Origin: an uncultured Campylobacter sp.
Lineage (GTDB): Bacteria > Campylobacterota > Campylobacteria > Campylobacterales > Campylobacteraceae
Assembly (NCBI RefSeq): GCF_937949835.1
Contig: NZ_CALEDC010000250.1
Span: 1-11,665 of the forward strand
Direction: 5' to 3'
Length of the DNA: 11,665 nt
Every line of letters starts with the position of its first letter. Within the stretch, counting starts at the first letter, position 1. Below, in pieces: positions 1 through 6,565 of the stretch. The translations under genes were made by a program, and so were the position numbers. Under the pieces are notes generated by a model. That model was not told where the DNA came from, did no database searches, and saw only the letters and a list, made by a program, of their open reading frames with translations.

Positions 1-230
1 GCCGCTCGCACGGTGCGCGGTAACAAACTCGCGGCGCTAAAGCGTAGCGCGGATACTTGCGCAGCGTGCAATATTAGATCCCGTCGCAACCGCTAAATTT
101 AAAGAACTGCTAAATTTTAAAGTCAGCCGAATTTTACGAATTTTAAAATTTACTGCCTTAAAATTTCGCTCTCTTCGCTAAATTTAACTTCTAGTTCCGA
201 TCTGATCTTGCGCGATCAAACGAGCCGAAT
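1..230. other. Region downstream of trpC, no supported gene
   Basis: The first ~95 bases are GC-rich and contain a small hairpin (GCGCTA at 34-39 pairing with TAGCGC at 45-50). One plus-strand frame is open from the window edge to a TAA at 94-96. This could be the last ~31 codons of a gene converging on trpC, but the residues (Arg/Ala/Lys-rich) match no family I know. Bases 97-230 are an AAATTT-word spacer. I see no clear terminator for the trpC cluster here, and no start codon with a ribosome-binding site for a further minus-strand gene. Confidence 0.4.
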
Positions 231-1031
231 TTAAATTTTGCCGCCCGCGCCGAGCTTTATCTCGCGCAGTGCCGCGCCGACGTCATTTTGGCGCATAAAA
301 TGCTCGCCGATCAAAAACGCATCGACGCCCGCCTCGTGCAAGCTTTTAAGCTGCTCGTGCGAGTGCAGGCCGCTTTCGGCGACGATGATCTTGCCGTTTG
401 GAATCAGCGGGATTAGCCGCTCGCTCAGGCTCGTATCGACCTCGAAAGTCTCTAAATTTCGATGGTTGATGCCGATAATATCAGCCCCCGCAAAGACCGC
501 CTTTTTCAGATCGTCCTTATCGTGGATCTCGCACAGCGCCCGAAGCCCCAGCCTGCGGGCAAACTCGAGCAGCTCTCTTAGCTGTTTGCCTTCCAGAGCT
601 TTGGCAATCAGCAGGATAAAATCCGCGCCGTAAACCAGCGCCTCGAGGATCTGATAGCGATCAACGATGAAATCCTTGCGCAAAATGGGCGTGCGGGTAT
701 AGCGGCGGATCTGCGGGATGAACTCCAAATCGCCTCTGAAATAATGCGGCTCGGTAAGCACCGAAAAGGCGCTAGCGCCTGCATTTTCGTACTCCACCGC
801 AAGGCTTAGCGGCTCAAAATTCTCGCGGATGATCCCCTTGCTCGGGCTTGCCTTTTTGATCTCGGCAATGATGCGAAGCGGGTCCTTCTCATCGCTTCTA
901 AGCGCGCTTATGACGTCACGCGGCTCATAGGGATTGGCGCTTAGCGAGCGGCCGAGCAGATCCTCGGGCAGCTTTTCTTTGCGAAGTGCGAGATCTTCGC
1001 GAGTACGCTTTAAAATTTCGTCTAAAATCAT
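231..1031 (-). CDS. trpC: Indole-3-glycerol-phosphate synthase
   Basis: This cytoplasmic (beta/alpha)8-barrel enzyme closes the indole ring in tryptophan synthesis. It converts 1-(2-carboxyphenylamino)-1-deoxyribulose 5-phosphate to indole-3-glycerol phosphate, releasing CO2 and water. At 266 residues it is the normal length of the monofunctional enzyme, and no TrpF domain is fused. The catalytic set is intact: [11 protein letters not shown] at 56-66 (E57, K59), LRKDF with K119, CEIHD with E168, INHRNL at 188-193, AESG with E219/S220, and the phosphate-binding LIGEHFM at 240-246. The ATG lies 2 nt after the TAG of the upstream TPR gene and has only a weak Shine-Dalgarno, so translation is probably coupled to that gene. 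No other trp gene is nearby. As I recall, C. jejuni trpC also sits apart from the other trp genes beside the same neighbours. Confidence 0.97.
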   Translation of the reverse strand: MILDEILKRTREDLALRKEKLPEDLLGRSLSANPYEPRDVISALRSDEKDPLRIIAEIKKASPSKGIIRENFEPLSLAVEYENAGASAFSVLTEPHYFRGDLEFIPQIRRYTRTPILRKDFIVDRYQILEALVYGADFILLIAKALEGKQLRELLEFARRLGLRALCEIHDKDDLKKAVFAGADIIGINHRNLETFEVDTSLSERLIPLIPNGKIIVAESGLHSHEQLKSLHEAGVDAFLIGEHFMRQNDVGAALREIKLGAGGKI

Positions 1032-1033
1032 CG

Positions 1034-2851
1034 CTACTGCTTTGGTGTCTGGATTTTAGAGCCGGTAGGCTCTTTCGACGTAGAATTTTGCTCTGGCATA
1101 AAATCCTGCCTCGATACGGAATTTTGTCTTGACGAGGCAGAATTCTGCGTGGCAGGATTTATGGGCGTCGCTAAATTTTCAGACGCCGCGGAATTTGCAG
1201 ACCCAGCAGAATTTTGCAAATCAGAGTCTTTTGACGTTAAATCACGCGTTGCAGCGGAGCTCGGACGCGCGGAATCTAACGCAGAGCTTTCGGGCGCCGT
1301 AGATTTTATGGAATCAGGTGCAGGGGTTTTTATTGCCGGGCTTTGCGGCGCCTGATCTTTCGGCGCGGAGCCTTTTATCGTAGCGGGGTTTTGCGATATG
1401 GAATTCTGCGGCGCTACGCCTGTGCCTGCGGCGCACGCATCGATCGCCTCTAAATGCTCTTTGCCTTCAGGGGAATTAAAAAATTCTGCGTCTTTGATTT
1501 TAGCCATTTCATTTTTAGCCTTGTCGCACTCGCCAAGCTTGTAGTATCCCCAAGCAAGCGAGTCCAGATAATACGGCGAGTCGGGGTCTTTTTGCAGGGC
1601 GCGGCGGACGAGCTCGATGCCCTTGCGAACGTCCAAATCATGATCTATTAGGATGTAGCCGTAGTAGTTTAGGTGCACGGGGTCTTTAAGCTGCGGCGCG
1701 ATATTTTCAAATTTTGCCACTACGCTAGATAAGGTTTTGGTATCTACATTTTTGCCCGCACTTTCATATTCGTAGATCGCCTCGATCGCCAAAAAGTCGT
1801 AATTTTTGGTCTTCATAAACTCATCGCGTGCCATTTTAATTGCAGTTTTATAGTCTTTTTTATGCGCGTAGGCATCGATTAGAAGCTCGCGCTTGTAGTC
1901 GTATTTCTTCAAAAGCTCGATTATTTTATCAAAGTCGTTTGAGTAGTAATAAATCGCTATCATATCGTCTAAGAATTTATTATCCCCTTTGGCTTCATAC
2001 AGCGCCTCATCGATCTTAGCGACATCCAAATAGCGCTTATTCGCGCGATACACATCAGCTAGCAGCTCGCACGCCATACCCTGGGCGCAGCCGTAGATGC
2101 GCCTGTGCGTCTCGATGATGCGGATCGCTCCGTCCGAATCATCGAGTTTATTTAGCAACACATCGCATAATCTGATGAGATTTTCGTCGGTTTTGTCTAG
2201 CTCATAGGCTTTTTCAAAGTAGGTTTTGGCTAAAGTAAAATTCTCCATCGCATAATATGTCGCCGCTAAGATCGCGTAACTTCGCGAAACGGGATCTACG
2301 GTGACTAGCTTAAGAGCAGCGGTATTGGCATTTAGATTATCTTTAATGCCTAAGTAGTAGCCGATTTTTACTCGCAGATACTCAGAGTCTGAGCTTAGGC
2401 TCTTTTCGCCGAGCTTTAAATAGCGCGCCGTATTTTTACGATCTTTGATCGCAAAAGCGGTCTTTAGCGCCTCTAACAGATAAACGGACGAGCCCGTTTT
2501 ATTGTATGCCTTTTCGTATAAAAACATCGATGCTACGGGATCTTTATGCAGTAGCTCCAAAGCCGTAAGCAAATCGAAATTTAGCTCGGCGTCCTCTTGC
2601 GCTCGCATCGCGTGATTTAGCTTTTCTTTGGTTATATTTTTGGCGCTTACGCCGCGATTTATCAAGCTCTTTTTAATTGCATCTTTTGCACCCTTTTTTG
2701 TGCCAATGCTAGAATTCTGATCAGACGCCTTTTTATCCGTAACGGACTGCTTCGCCGCTGCAGCATTCGTCCCACTCTCCGCACTTAGATACTGTGGCGC
2801 TAAAATCATCGCCGCGATTAAAATTCCGCCAAAAACCTTACCCCGATACAT
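1034..2851 (-). CDS. Exported TPR-repeat protein with low-complexity tail
   Basis: This is a 605-residue protein of unknown function. Residues 1-24 form a signal peptide (charged MYRGK, hydrophobic core, likely cut after YLSA). There is no cysteine until 229, so it is not a lipoprotein, although I recall the C. jejuni protein at this position being annotated as a lipoprotein. The body (about 85-470) is alpha-helical with tetratricopeptide-like repeats, clearest at 189-225 ([20 protein letters not shown]) and 426-452 ([19 protein letters not shown]). A periplasmic protein-binding scaffold is therefore likely. Residues ~474-605 are Ser/Ala/Pro/Gln/Asn-rich and probably disordered. The ATG at 2851 is chosen because GGAGGA (2855-2860 in plus coordinates) lies just upstream. 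It overlaps the preceding cysteine-cluster gene by 34 nt and ends 2 nt before trpC. Confidence 0.85.
   Translation of the reverse strand: MYRGKVFGGILIAAMILAPQYLSAESGTNAAAAKQSVTDKKASDQNSSIGTKKGAKDAIKKSLINRGVSAKNITKEKLNHAMRAQEDAELNFDLLTALELLHKDPVASMFLYEKAYNKTGSSVYLLEALKTAFAIKDRKNTARYLKLGEKSLSSDSEYLRVKIGYYLGIKDNLNANTAALKLVTVDPVSRSYAILAATYYAMENFTLAKTYFEKAYELDKTDENLIRLCDVLLNKLDDSDGAIRIIETHRRIYGCAQGMACELLADVYRANKRYLDVAKIDEALYEAKGDNKFLDDMIAIYYYSNDFDKIIELLKKYDYKRELLIDAYAHKKDYKTAIKMARDEFMKTKNYDFLAIEAIYEYESAGKNVDTKTLSSVVAKFENIAPQLKDPVHLNYYGYILIDHDLDVRKGIELVRRALQKDPDSPYYLDSLAWGYYKLGECDKAKNEMAKIKDAEFFNSPEGKEHLEAIDACAAGTGVAPQNSISQNPATIKGSAPKDQAPQSPAIKTPAPDSIKSTAPESSALDSARPSSAATRDLTSKDSDLQNSAGSANSAASENLATPINPATQNSASSRQNSVSRQDFMPEQNSTSKEPTGSKIQTPKQ
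1037..1432 (-). repeat. Degenerate repeat region encoding the TPR protein tail
   Basis: This stretch encodes the last ~130 residues of the TPR protein. On the coding strand the word (C/G)(A)AAATTC(T/C) recurs every 18-30 nt and yields a spaced series of QNSx[24 protein letters not shown] and EQNSTS. It also contains a 12-bp palindrome (1137-1148) and two inverted repeats (1101-1110 with 1151-1160; 1106-1113 with 1133-1140). The pattern looks like expansion by repeat slippage rather than a folded domain. Confidence 0.6.
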
Positions 2852-3189
2852 TCTTCCTCCAATTCTTTAGTATGCGTTTTAAAATACTCCCAAAACGGAA
2901 AGCTACGACACTGCTTCGGACGCAGCTCGTAAATCCCGCAGTTTCGCTGCGCTTCGTCAAAAAACACGCACGCTAAGCCACCTTCAAAGGGCTTTTCTTT
3001 TACGCTAAATCTAGCGCCTATTTTTTGTAAATAAATTTCTTTAAGCCTTGCGGGCGAAATTTTAAATTTTACCGCCAACGCCGCAATCTCGCTCTCATCT
3101 ATCCAGATGTAGCCGCTCTCTCCGGTGCAGCACTTGCCGCCGCAGCGCTCACACGCGCTCGCATCGAAGCTAAAGCCGAACTCACTCAT
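2818..3189 (-). CDS. YkgJ-family cysteine-cluster (CxxCxxCC) protein
   Basis: This small cytoplasmic protein (123 residues) has the layout of the UPF0153/YkgJ family, predicted to bind zinc or an iron-sulfur cluster through conserved cysteines. The visible ligands are C13-x2-C16-x3-C20-C21, then C74 and C84, then C94 in the signature YELRPKQCRSFPFW (87-100), with a further C114. The biochemical role of the family is not established. The ATG overlaps the end of the methyltransferase gene by 8 nt (ATGAGTGA), and the gene's own 3' end overlaps the TPR gene by 34 nt, which suggests coupled translation. Its steady pairing with a tRNA methyltransferase gene hints at a housekeeping link, but that is inference. 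Family assignment is secure; function is unknown. Confidence 0.88.
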   Translation of the reverse strand: MSEFGFSFDASACERCGGKCCTGESGYIWIDESEIAALAVKFKISPARLKEIYLQKIGARFSVKEKPFEGGLACVFFDEAQRNCGIYELRPKQCRSFPFWEYFKTHTKELEEECIGVRFLAEF

Positions 3190-4423
3190 AATCCACGCTC
3201 GTTAAATCCGCGCTTTTATAGATCGCGTGGGCTTGTGCGGTGCGCTTTCCGTGCGCGCTAGCATAGATCGGAAGGACGATCTCACAGGGCGAGCGCGAGT
3301 TCTTACGAGCCTGCAAAAGCGCGAGCTTAGCGGGCTTTGAAATGTCGGGATAGACAAAACCAAGCCTCGTCAAATTTAGCCTAAACTCGCCTAAAAGCTC
3401 GCAAATTTTAGCTAGCTTACCCGCCTCGTAGCAAAAAATAAGCGTACCGCCAGGCTTAAGATGAGCATTCGCAGATCGCACGAAATCCCGTAGGCTAAGG
3501 CTTGCTGCGCTCTTACTAAGCGCCATATGAGGCTCTTTGCTAAGCGAAATGCGCTCTCGATAAAAGGGCGGATTTGAGACGATAAAGTCAAAACGCTTCT
3601 CGCTTTTAAACTCCGCAAAATCCGCGTGCAAAATCTCGGCAGGCAGATCGTTTTGCAAAGAATTCAGCCTTAAGATTTCTAAATTTCGCTCTTGGATTTC
3701 TAGCAAGCTTAGATTAATACTCTCAAAATCGCGCTTTAGCAAAAGCCCTAAAATTCCACATCCTGCACCCACATCCAGCACGTCGCCGTATATCGCTCGC
3801 GGATTTAGCGCGCCTTTTAAGCTACGCTCATCGCAATCGGCAAACCCGTCGTCACGCAAGCACTCCGTAGCAAAATCCGTGCGCTCCTTGGTGTCTTTAA
3901 ATTTGCTCGCGTAATTTTTATCGTGCGTCTTTTGAGATTCTAAAGGCTGCGCGATTTGCTCGCCACAAAGTTTAAAATTTTCACCGCTTGCAATGTCAGG
4001 CTTTAAAGCATGCCAGGCTTCGTCGCTTTGGAAATCGTAATTTTTGCAGTGCTCGCTTTGAAATTTCTCCTGAAATCCCGCTTGAAATTCCTTTTTAAAT
4101 TCCGCCCGGAATTCGGCGCAACCCTTATATCCAAAATCGCGATCATTCCTCGCGCTATGGCTAGCGGCATACGACTCTTCTTTACTAAAAGCGCAATCCT
4201 CGGCGCAAAATTTCGCCTCACCGCCTGCGCAATCCGAAGCGCAAAACTGCGCATTAAAGCCTCCATCTGTCGCGTCTTTAAATTCCGCACCACAGCCCAG
4301 CGCCCAAGAGCCATTTTGCGATGCTGCGTCAGCTTGACGTACGCCTGAGCTTCTTATAAAATTCCACAAAAAAATCGTATCGCTCGTGTAGCGATAACCC
4401 TTTTTAGGCTGATAAAGCCTCAT
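3182..4423 (-). CDS. TrmN6-like tRNA adenine-N6 methyltransferase with large insertion
   Basis: This is a class I SAM-dependent methyltransferase. Residues 1-27 (QPKKGYRYTSDTIFLWNF) match the start of the YfiC/TrmN6 family, which in E. coli methylates A37 of tRNA1(Val). The SAM-binding motif VLDVGAGCGILG is at 215-226, the acidic LLEIQERN at 240-247, and the adenine-amino-methylating NPPFY at 284-288. Relatives are about 235-250 residues; this one is 413. The excess lies between ~28 and ~209, where relatives have only 10-15 residues, and is built of short repeats rich in Cys, Phe, Lys and Glu. The frame is open throughout and both flanks are intact, so the enzyme may work with the insert as a surface loop. 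It starts in an ATGA overlap with the oxidoreductase gene. Exact tRNA target not shown. Confidence 0.85.
   Translation of the reverse strand: MRLYQPKKGYRYTSDTIFLWNFIRSSGVRQADAASQNGSWALGCGAEFKDATDGGFNAQFCASDCAGGEAKFCAEDCAFSKEESYAASHSARNDRDFGYKGCAEFRAEFKKEFQAGFQEKFQSEHCKNYDFQSDEAWHALKPDIASGENFKLCGEQIAQPLESQKTHDKNYASKFKDTKERTDFATECLRDDGFADCDERSLKGALNPRAIYGDVLDVGAGCGILGLLLKRDFESINLSLLEIQERNLEILRLNSLQNDLPAEILHADFAEFKSEKRFDFIVSNPPFYRERISLSKEPHMALSKSAASLSLRDFVRSANAHLKPGGTLIFCYEAGKLAKICELLGEFRLNLTRLGFVYPDISKPAKLALLQARKNSRSPCEIVLPIYASAHGKRTAQAHAIYKSADLTSVDYE
4059..4118 (-). repeat. Five tandem 12-nt repeats
   Basis: Five consecutive 12-nt units lie here (plus-strand reading TGAAATTTCTCC, TGAAATCCCGCT, TGAAATTCCTTT, TTAAATTCCGCC, CGGAATTCGGCG). 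Being a multiple of three they keep the frame, and encode a four-residue period with Phe at 105, 109, 113, 117 and 121 of the methyltransferase. In a helix these Phe would fall on nearly one face. Confidence 0.8.
4191..4247 (-). repeat. 36-nt-period duplication encoding CxxxC motifs
   Basis: GCGCAATCC-N3-GCGCAAAA occurs at 4191-4210 and again at 4227-4246 (plus-strand reading), exactly 36 nt apart. The encoded residues are FCASDC (60-65) and FCAEDC (72-77), a 12-residue in-frame duplication that produces two CxxxC pairs. It is either slippage debris or a chance metal-binding cluster. Confidence 0.7.
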
Positions 4424-5367
4424 CTGCGGATGTTTTTGATGATGGTATGGGCGTGATTTATCGCCACCACGATCGATCCGCCGCTTCTGCTGATGAGATC
4501 TCCGCCCACGTAAAGCCCGCTAGTGGCAGTCTGGAGATTTTCATCCACGATCGGCACGCCGTTTTCATCGTAAGCGATGCCGCATTTTTTAAGAAAATCA
4601 ATCGGGCTCGTGCCGCCGATCGCATAGATCACGCGGTCAAATACGAGCTCGGTGCCATTATCAAATTTTACCAGCACCTTGCCGTTTTCATTCTCAAGAG
4701 CCTCTATATCGATGCCTAAACGCAAGATAATGTTGCCGTATTTGGTCTCGCGCATTACGTCGCTTTCGTTCGTCTCGTTTAGGCGGGTAAATTTAGGCTT
4801 GCGATAGCAAAGCGTCACGACATTGGTCTTGCATAGCGCTATAGCGTATTCGGCGGCTGAGTTACCGCCTCCGACGACTAGAATTTTTTCATTAATCGTG
4901 CATTTATCTAGATTGAAATTTACGCGTTGCGTGATCGAAGGCGGAATTTTATAAGCGGGCTTATTAGGCTTGCCCATCCTGCCAATTGCGACGATGACGT
5001 TGCGCGCGCGGTATCCAGCCGAGCTAGTCGTGATATAAAACTCATCTGCGTGCTTTTCGATCTTTTCGACCTCACTTTTGAAATTCGTATCGATTTCGTC
5101 GCTATCTAAGAGCTCGTCGAAATAATTTAGCACGCTCTCTTTCGTGCCGGTTTCAAACGAAATAGAGCCGCGCGTCTCGCTGTCAAAGCCCTTATATTCT
5201 TTATCGACGCGCTTTTTATCTTTGTAAAACTGCCTAATCGTTTGAGAGTGGTTGTCGCCTTTTTCAAGCAGAAGCACATGCGCAAGCCCGTTTCTTTTGG
5301 CTTCTACTACGGAAGCGATGCCGCAAGGACCGCCGCCGATCACCGCCAAGTCGTAAACGTCTATCAT
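4420..5367 (-). CDS. NAD(P)H-dependent flavin oxidoreductase, YpdA-like
   Basis: This is a 315-residue two-dinucleotide-binding-domain flavoprotein of the thioredoxin-reductase superfamily. FAD is bound by VIGGGPCGIA (9-18), with a second FAD contact at GLYVGGDL (284-291). NADPH is bound by VVGGGNSAAEYA (164-175), and VAIGRMG (126-132) and YAIGGTSP (248-255) are the usual hinge segments. No CxxC redox pair is present, so it is not thioredoxin reductase. The cysteine in GGGPCG (C15) matches the conserved Cys of YpdA/Bdr, the bacillithiol-disulfide reductase of Firmicutes. Campylobacter is not known to make bacillithiol, so the true disulfide or other acceptor is open; a ferredoxin/flavodoxin reductase role is an alternative. 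I recall a similar protein in C. jejuni (Cj0559). AAAGGAAA precedes the ATG. It is the first gene of the cluster. Confidence 0.85.
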   Translation of the reverse strand: MIDVYDLAVIGGGPCGIASVVEAKRNGLAHVLLLEKGDNHSQTIRQFYKDKKRVDKEYKGFDSETRGSISFETGTKESVLNYFDELLDSDEIDTNFKSEVEKIEKHADEFYITTSSAGYRARNVIVAIGRMGKPNKPAYKIPPSITQRVNFNLDKCTINEKILVVGGGNSAAEYAIALCKTNVVTLCYRKPKFTRLNETNESDVMRETKYGNIILRLGIDIEALENENGKVLVKFDNGTELVFDRVIYAIGGTSPIDFLKKCGIAYDENGVPIVDENLQTATSGLYVGGDLISRSGGSIVVAINHAHTIIKNIRR

Positions 5368-5400
5368 AAATTTCCTTTAATCTTTTAAATTTCATACAAA

Positions 5401-5406
5401 ATTATA
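5401..5406 (-). promoter_or_regulatory. Predicted -10 element of the oxidoreductase-trpC cluster
   Basis: Minus-strand TATAAT lies 33 nt upstream of the ATG at 5367, preceded by T-rich sequence (ATTTTTAC). This fits Campylobacter sigma-70 promoters, which keep the -10 box but have a poor -35. The predicted transcript would have a ~27-nt leader carrying the AAAGGAAA ribosome-binding site. Confidence 0.55.
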
Positions 5407-5653
5407 GTAAAAATTCCATTAAAATCAGTGGAATTTCCTAGCAATTTCGCAGTTTAAATTTAAAATTTTAACGCTTTAAGATGCGTGCTTGGCTAAATTT
5501 GAAAAGACATAATTTTCTCCGTTTAAATTTTAAATTTCACGGCGCCAATCCGTTTGTAAAAACTAGCGCGGCAAAAGCGGCAGCAAAAGCAGTAAATTTT
5601 AAAATTTCACTTTGCCAAGATGGAATTTTGCGAGCTAAGATAAAGCGGCAAGG

Positions 5654-5679
5654 GCGGTAAAATTTTAAAATTTTACCGC
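5654..5679. terminator. Perfect 26-bp palindrome, possible tonB-operon terminator
   Basis: Two 13-nt arms (GCGGTAAAATTTT and its exact complement) meet with no spacer, 32 nt beyond the tonB stop. The GC-rich stem base could form a hairpin in either transcript, but no T-tract follows on either side, so termination is only a possibility. An alternative is a symmetric protein-binding site. Confidence 0.4.
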
Positions 5680-5710
5680 TCAGGCAGAAGTTTTAGTAGA
5701 AGCTTTAAGG

Positions 5711-6565
5711 CTAGTTGAAATTTAGCGTATACTTTATGCTAAAGTTAAATTCCATATCTTTCTCGACCTTTGGAAAGCTACCTTTTGTGCGCTCGACTGC
5801 GCTTAATGCACCCTCATCAAGCGAATCGACATTCGAAGAAGACGTAACGCGAAGACCCTTAACATCTCCGCTTGCCGTATATGTAAAGTGCACGCCTACA
5901 ACGCCGATTTTACGCATACGTTGCGCATTTTTAGGGTAGTGCGACTGCGCGTAGCGCGAAATGATGGCGAAAATTTTCTTGCCGACATCGCTATTGCTAG
6001 GATCGCCGCGGCTTGTTATAGCGTCGCTACCGCCACCTGCGCTACTGGAGCCGCCGCCCCCGCCGCTACCCAGCGAAATAGGCTTTGTCGGATCAAACTT
6101 CGCCGTTAAATTCCTATCGCTGCTTTGAACTTTATGCTCTTTTTTCGGCTTAGGTTTTTCGACCGGTTTTGGTTTTTCTACCGGCTTTGGCTTAGGCTTT
6201 TCGACCGGTTTTGGTTTTTCGACTACAGGCTCTGGTATAGGCTCCGGTTCAGGAATCGGCTCGGGCTCCGGTATTGGCTCTGGCTCAGGTGGAGTTGGCT
6301 CCGGTTCGGGTTCAGGTTCAGGCTCCGGCGGAATGGGCTCGGGCTCAGGATCCGGTTCGGACTGATCGGAAGGAGGCGGGATATTGGGCTCATCGGAGAT
6401 ATCGCCCTGCTTGGCCTCATCCATTATGCTATCGATGGAAAAAGCTATCATATCGGGCATGCTAGGCGGCTTCGGTGCCGACGATAAAAGAGCAAAAACA
6501 CCCACAGCGATGATGCAATGCAGCACCAAAGATACGATAAAACCTACTGCGCTATCTTTATTCAT
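5711..6565 (-). CDS. tonB: TonB energy-transduction protein
   Basis: TonB couples the ExbB/ExbD proton motor in the inner membrane to outer-membrane receptors. This 284-residue protein has one N-terminal membrane anchor (8-28) containing S12-x3-H16, the Ser/His pair essential in E. coli TonB. A long Pro-rich arm follows: Glu-Pro repeats at 69-113, then Lys-Pro repeats at 117-142, a charge switch suited to spanning the periplasm. A Gly/Ser linker (167-179) leads to the C-terminal TonB domain (~196-284) with YPKNAQRMRKIGVVGVHF, SSSNVDSLDEGAL and the last strand IKYTLNF. Its ATG overlaps the exbD stop by 4 nt (ATGA). It is the last gene of exbB-exbD-tonB; a palindrome follows. Confidence 0.97.
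   Translation of the reverse strand: MNKDSAVGFIVSLVLHCIIAVGVFALLSSAPKPPSMPDMIAFSIDSIMDEAKQGDISDEPNIPPPSDQSEPDPEPEPIPPEPEPEPEPEPTPPEPEPIPEPEPIPEPEPIPEPVVEKPKPVEKPKPKPVEKPKPVEKPKPKKEHKVQSSDRNLTAKFDPTKPISLGSGGGGGSSSAGGGSDAITSRGDPSNSDVGKKIFAIISRYAQSHYPKNAQRMRKIGVVGVHFTYTASGDVKGLRVTSSSNVDSLDEGALSAVERTKGSFPKVEKDMEFNFSIKYTLNFN
6140..6361 (-). repeat. EP/KP coding repeats in tonB
   Basis: This stretch encodes residues 69-142. It includes three codon-degenerate 18-nt units for EPEPIP (6227-6283) and an exact 23-nt direct repeat, copies at 6156-6178 and 6198-6220, in the KP part. All units are multiples of three, so length changes by slippage would keep the frame. Confidence 0.8.

Larger units (their letters stand above)
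3797..4342 (-). repeat. Repeat-rich insertion within the methyltransferase gene
   Basis: This stretch encodes residues ~28-209 of the methyltransferase, between the N-terminal QPKKGYRYTSDT segment and the SAM motif. It has 10 cysteines (44, 61, 65, 73, 77, 102, 126, 153, 188, 197) and many Phe, Glu and Lys residues, and resembles no domain I recognise. It contains at least two internal repeat families, described separately. The boundaries are estimated from the usual spacing in relatives. Confidence 0.7.
5368..5710. other. Spacer between tonB and the oxidoreductase gene
   Basis: This 343-bp stretch has no supported gene. It holds the predicted -10 box at 5401-5406 and a 26-bp perfect palindrome at 5654-5679. 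Many AAATTT/TTTAAAATTT words occur at 5455-5470, 5521-5540 and 5593-5608. Loosely repeated GCGGCAAAAGC / GGCAGCAAAAGC words lie around 5568-5592. Confidence 0.6.

Noticed and set aside
34..50. Terminator or tRNA fragment at the left edge
   Set aside because: Only a 6-bp stem with no T-tract and no tRNA landmarks; too weak to call.
1034..2851. Lipoprotein, as recalled for the C. jejuni gene in this position
   Set aside because: No lipobox cysteine follows the signal peptide; the first Cys is at residue 229.
2818..3189. Ferredoxin or rubredoxin
   Set aside because: The cysteine pattern and the YELRPKQCRSFPFW signature are those of the YkgJ/CxxCxxCC family, not ferredoxin or rubredoxin.
4191..4247. 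Zinc-ribbon or ferredoxin domain from the CxxxC pairs
   Set aside because: The spacing fits no zinc-ribbon or cluster-binding family I know, and the pairs come from a simple 36-nt duplication.
4010..4348. Plus-strand open frame of 112 codons across the methyltransferase insertion
   Set aside because: It is antisense to an in-frame gene with intact motifs on both sides; it has no ribosome-binding site or known motif, and openness is expected in this repeat-rich stretch.
4420..5367. Thioredoxin reductase (TrxB)
   Set aside because: Fold and nucleotide motifs are similar, but the CxxC redox pair in the NADPH domain is absent.
6125..6487. Plus-strand open frame of 120 codons, Arg/Leu/Trp/Phe-rich
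   Set aside because: It is the mirror of the EP/KP codons of tonB; the repetitive composition follows from the opposite strand.
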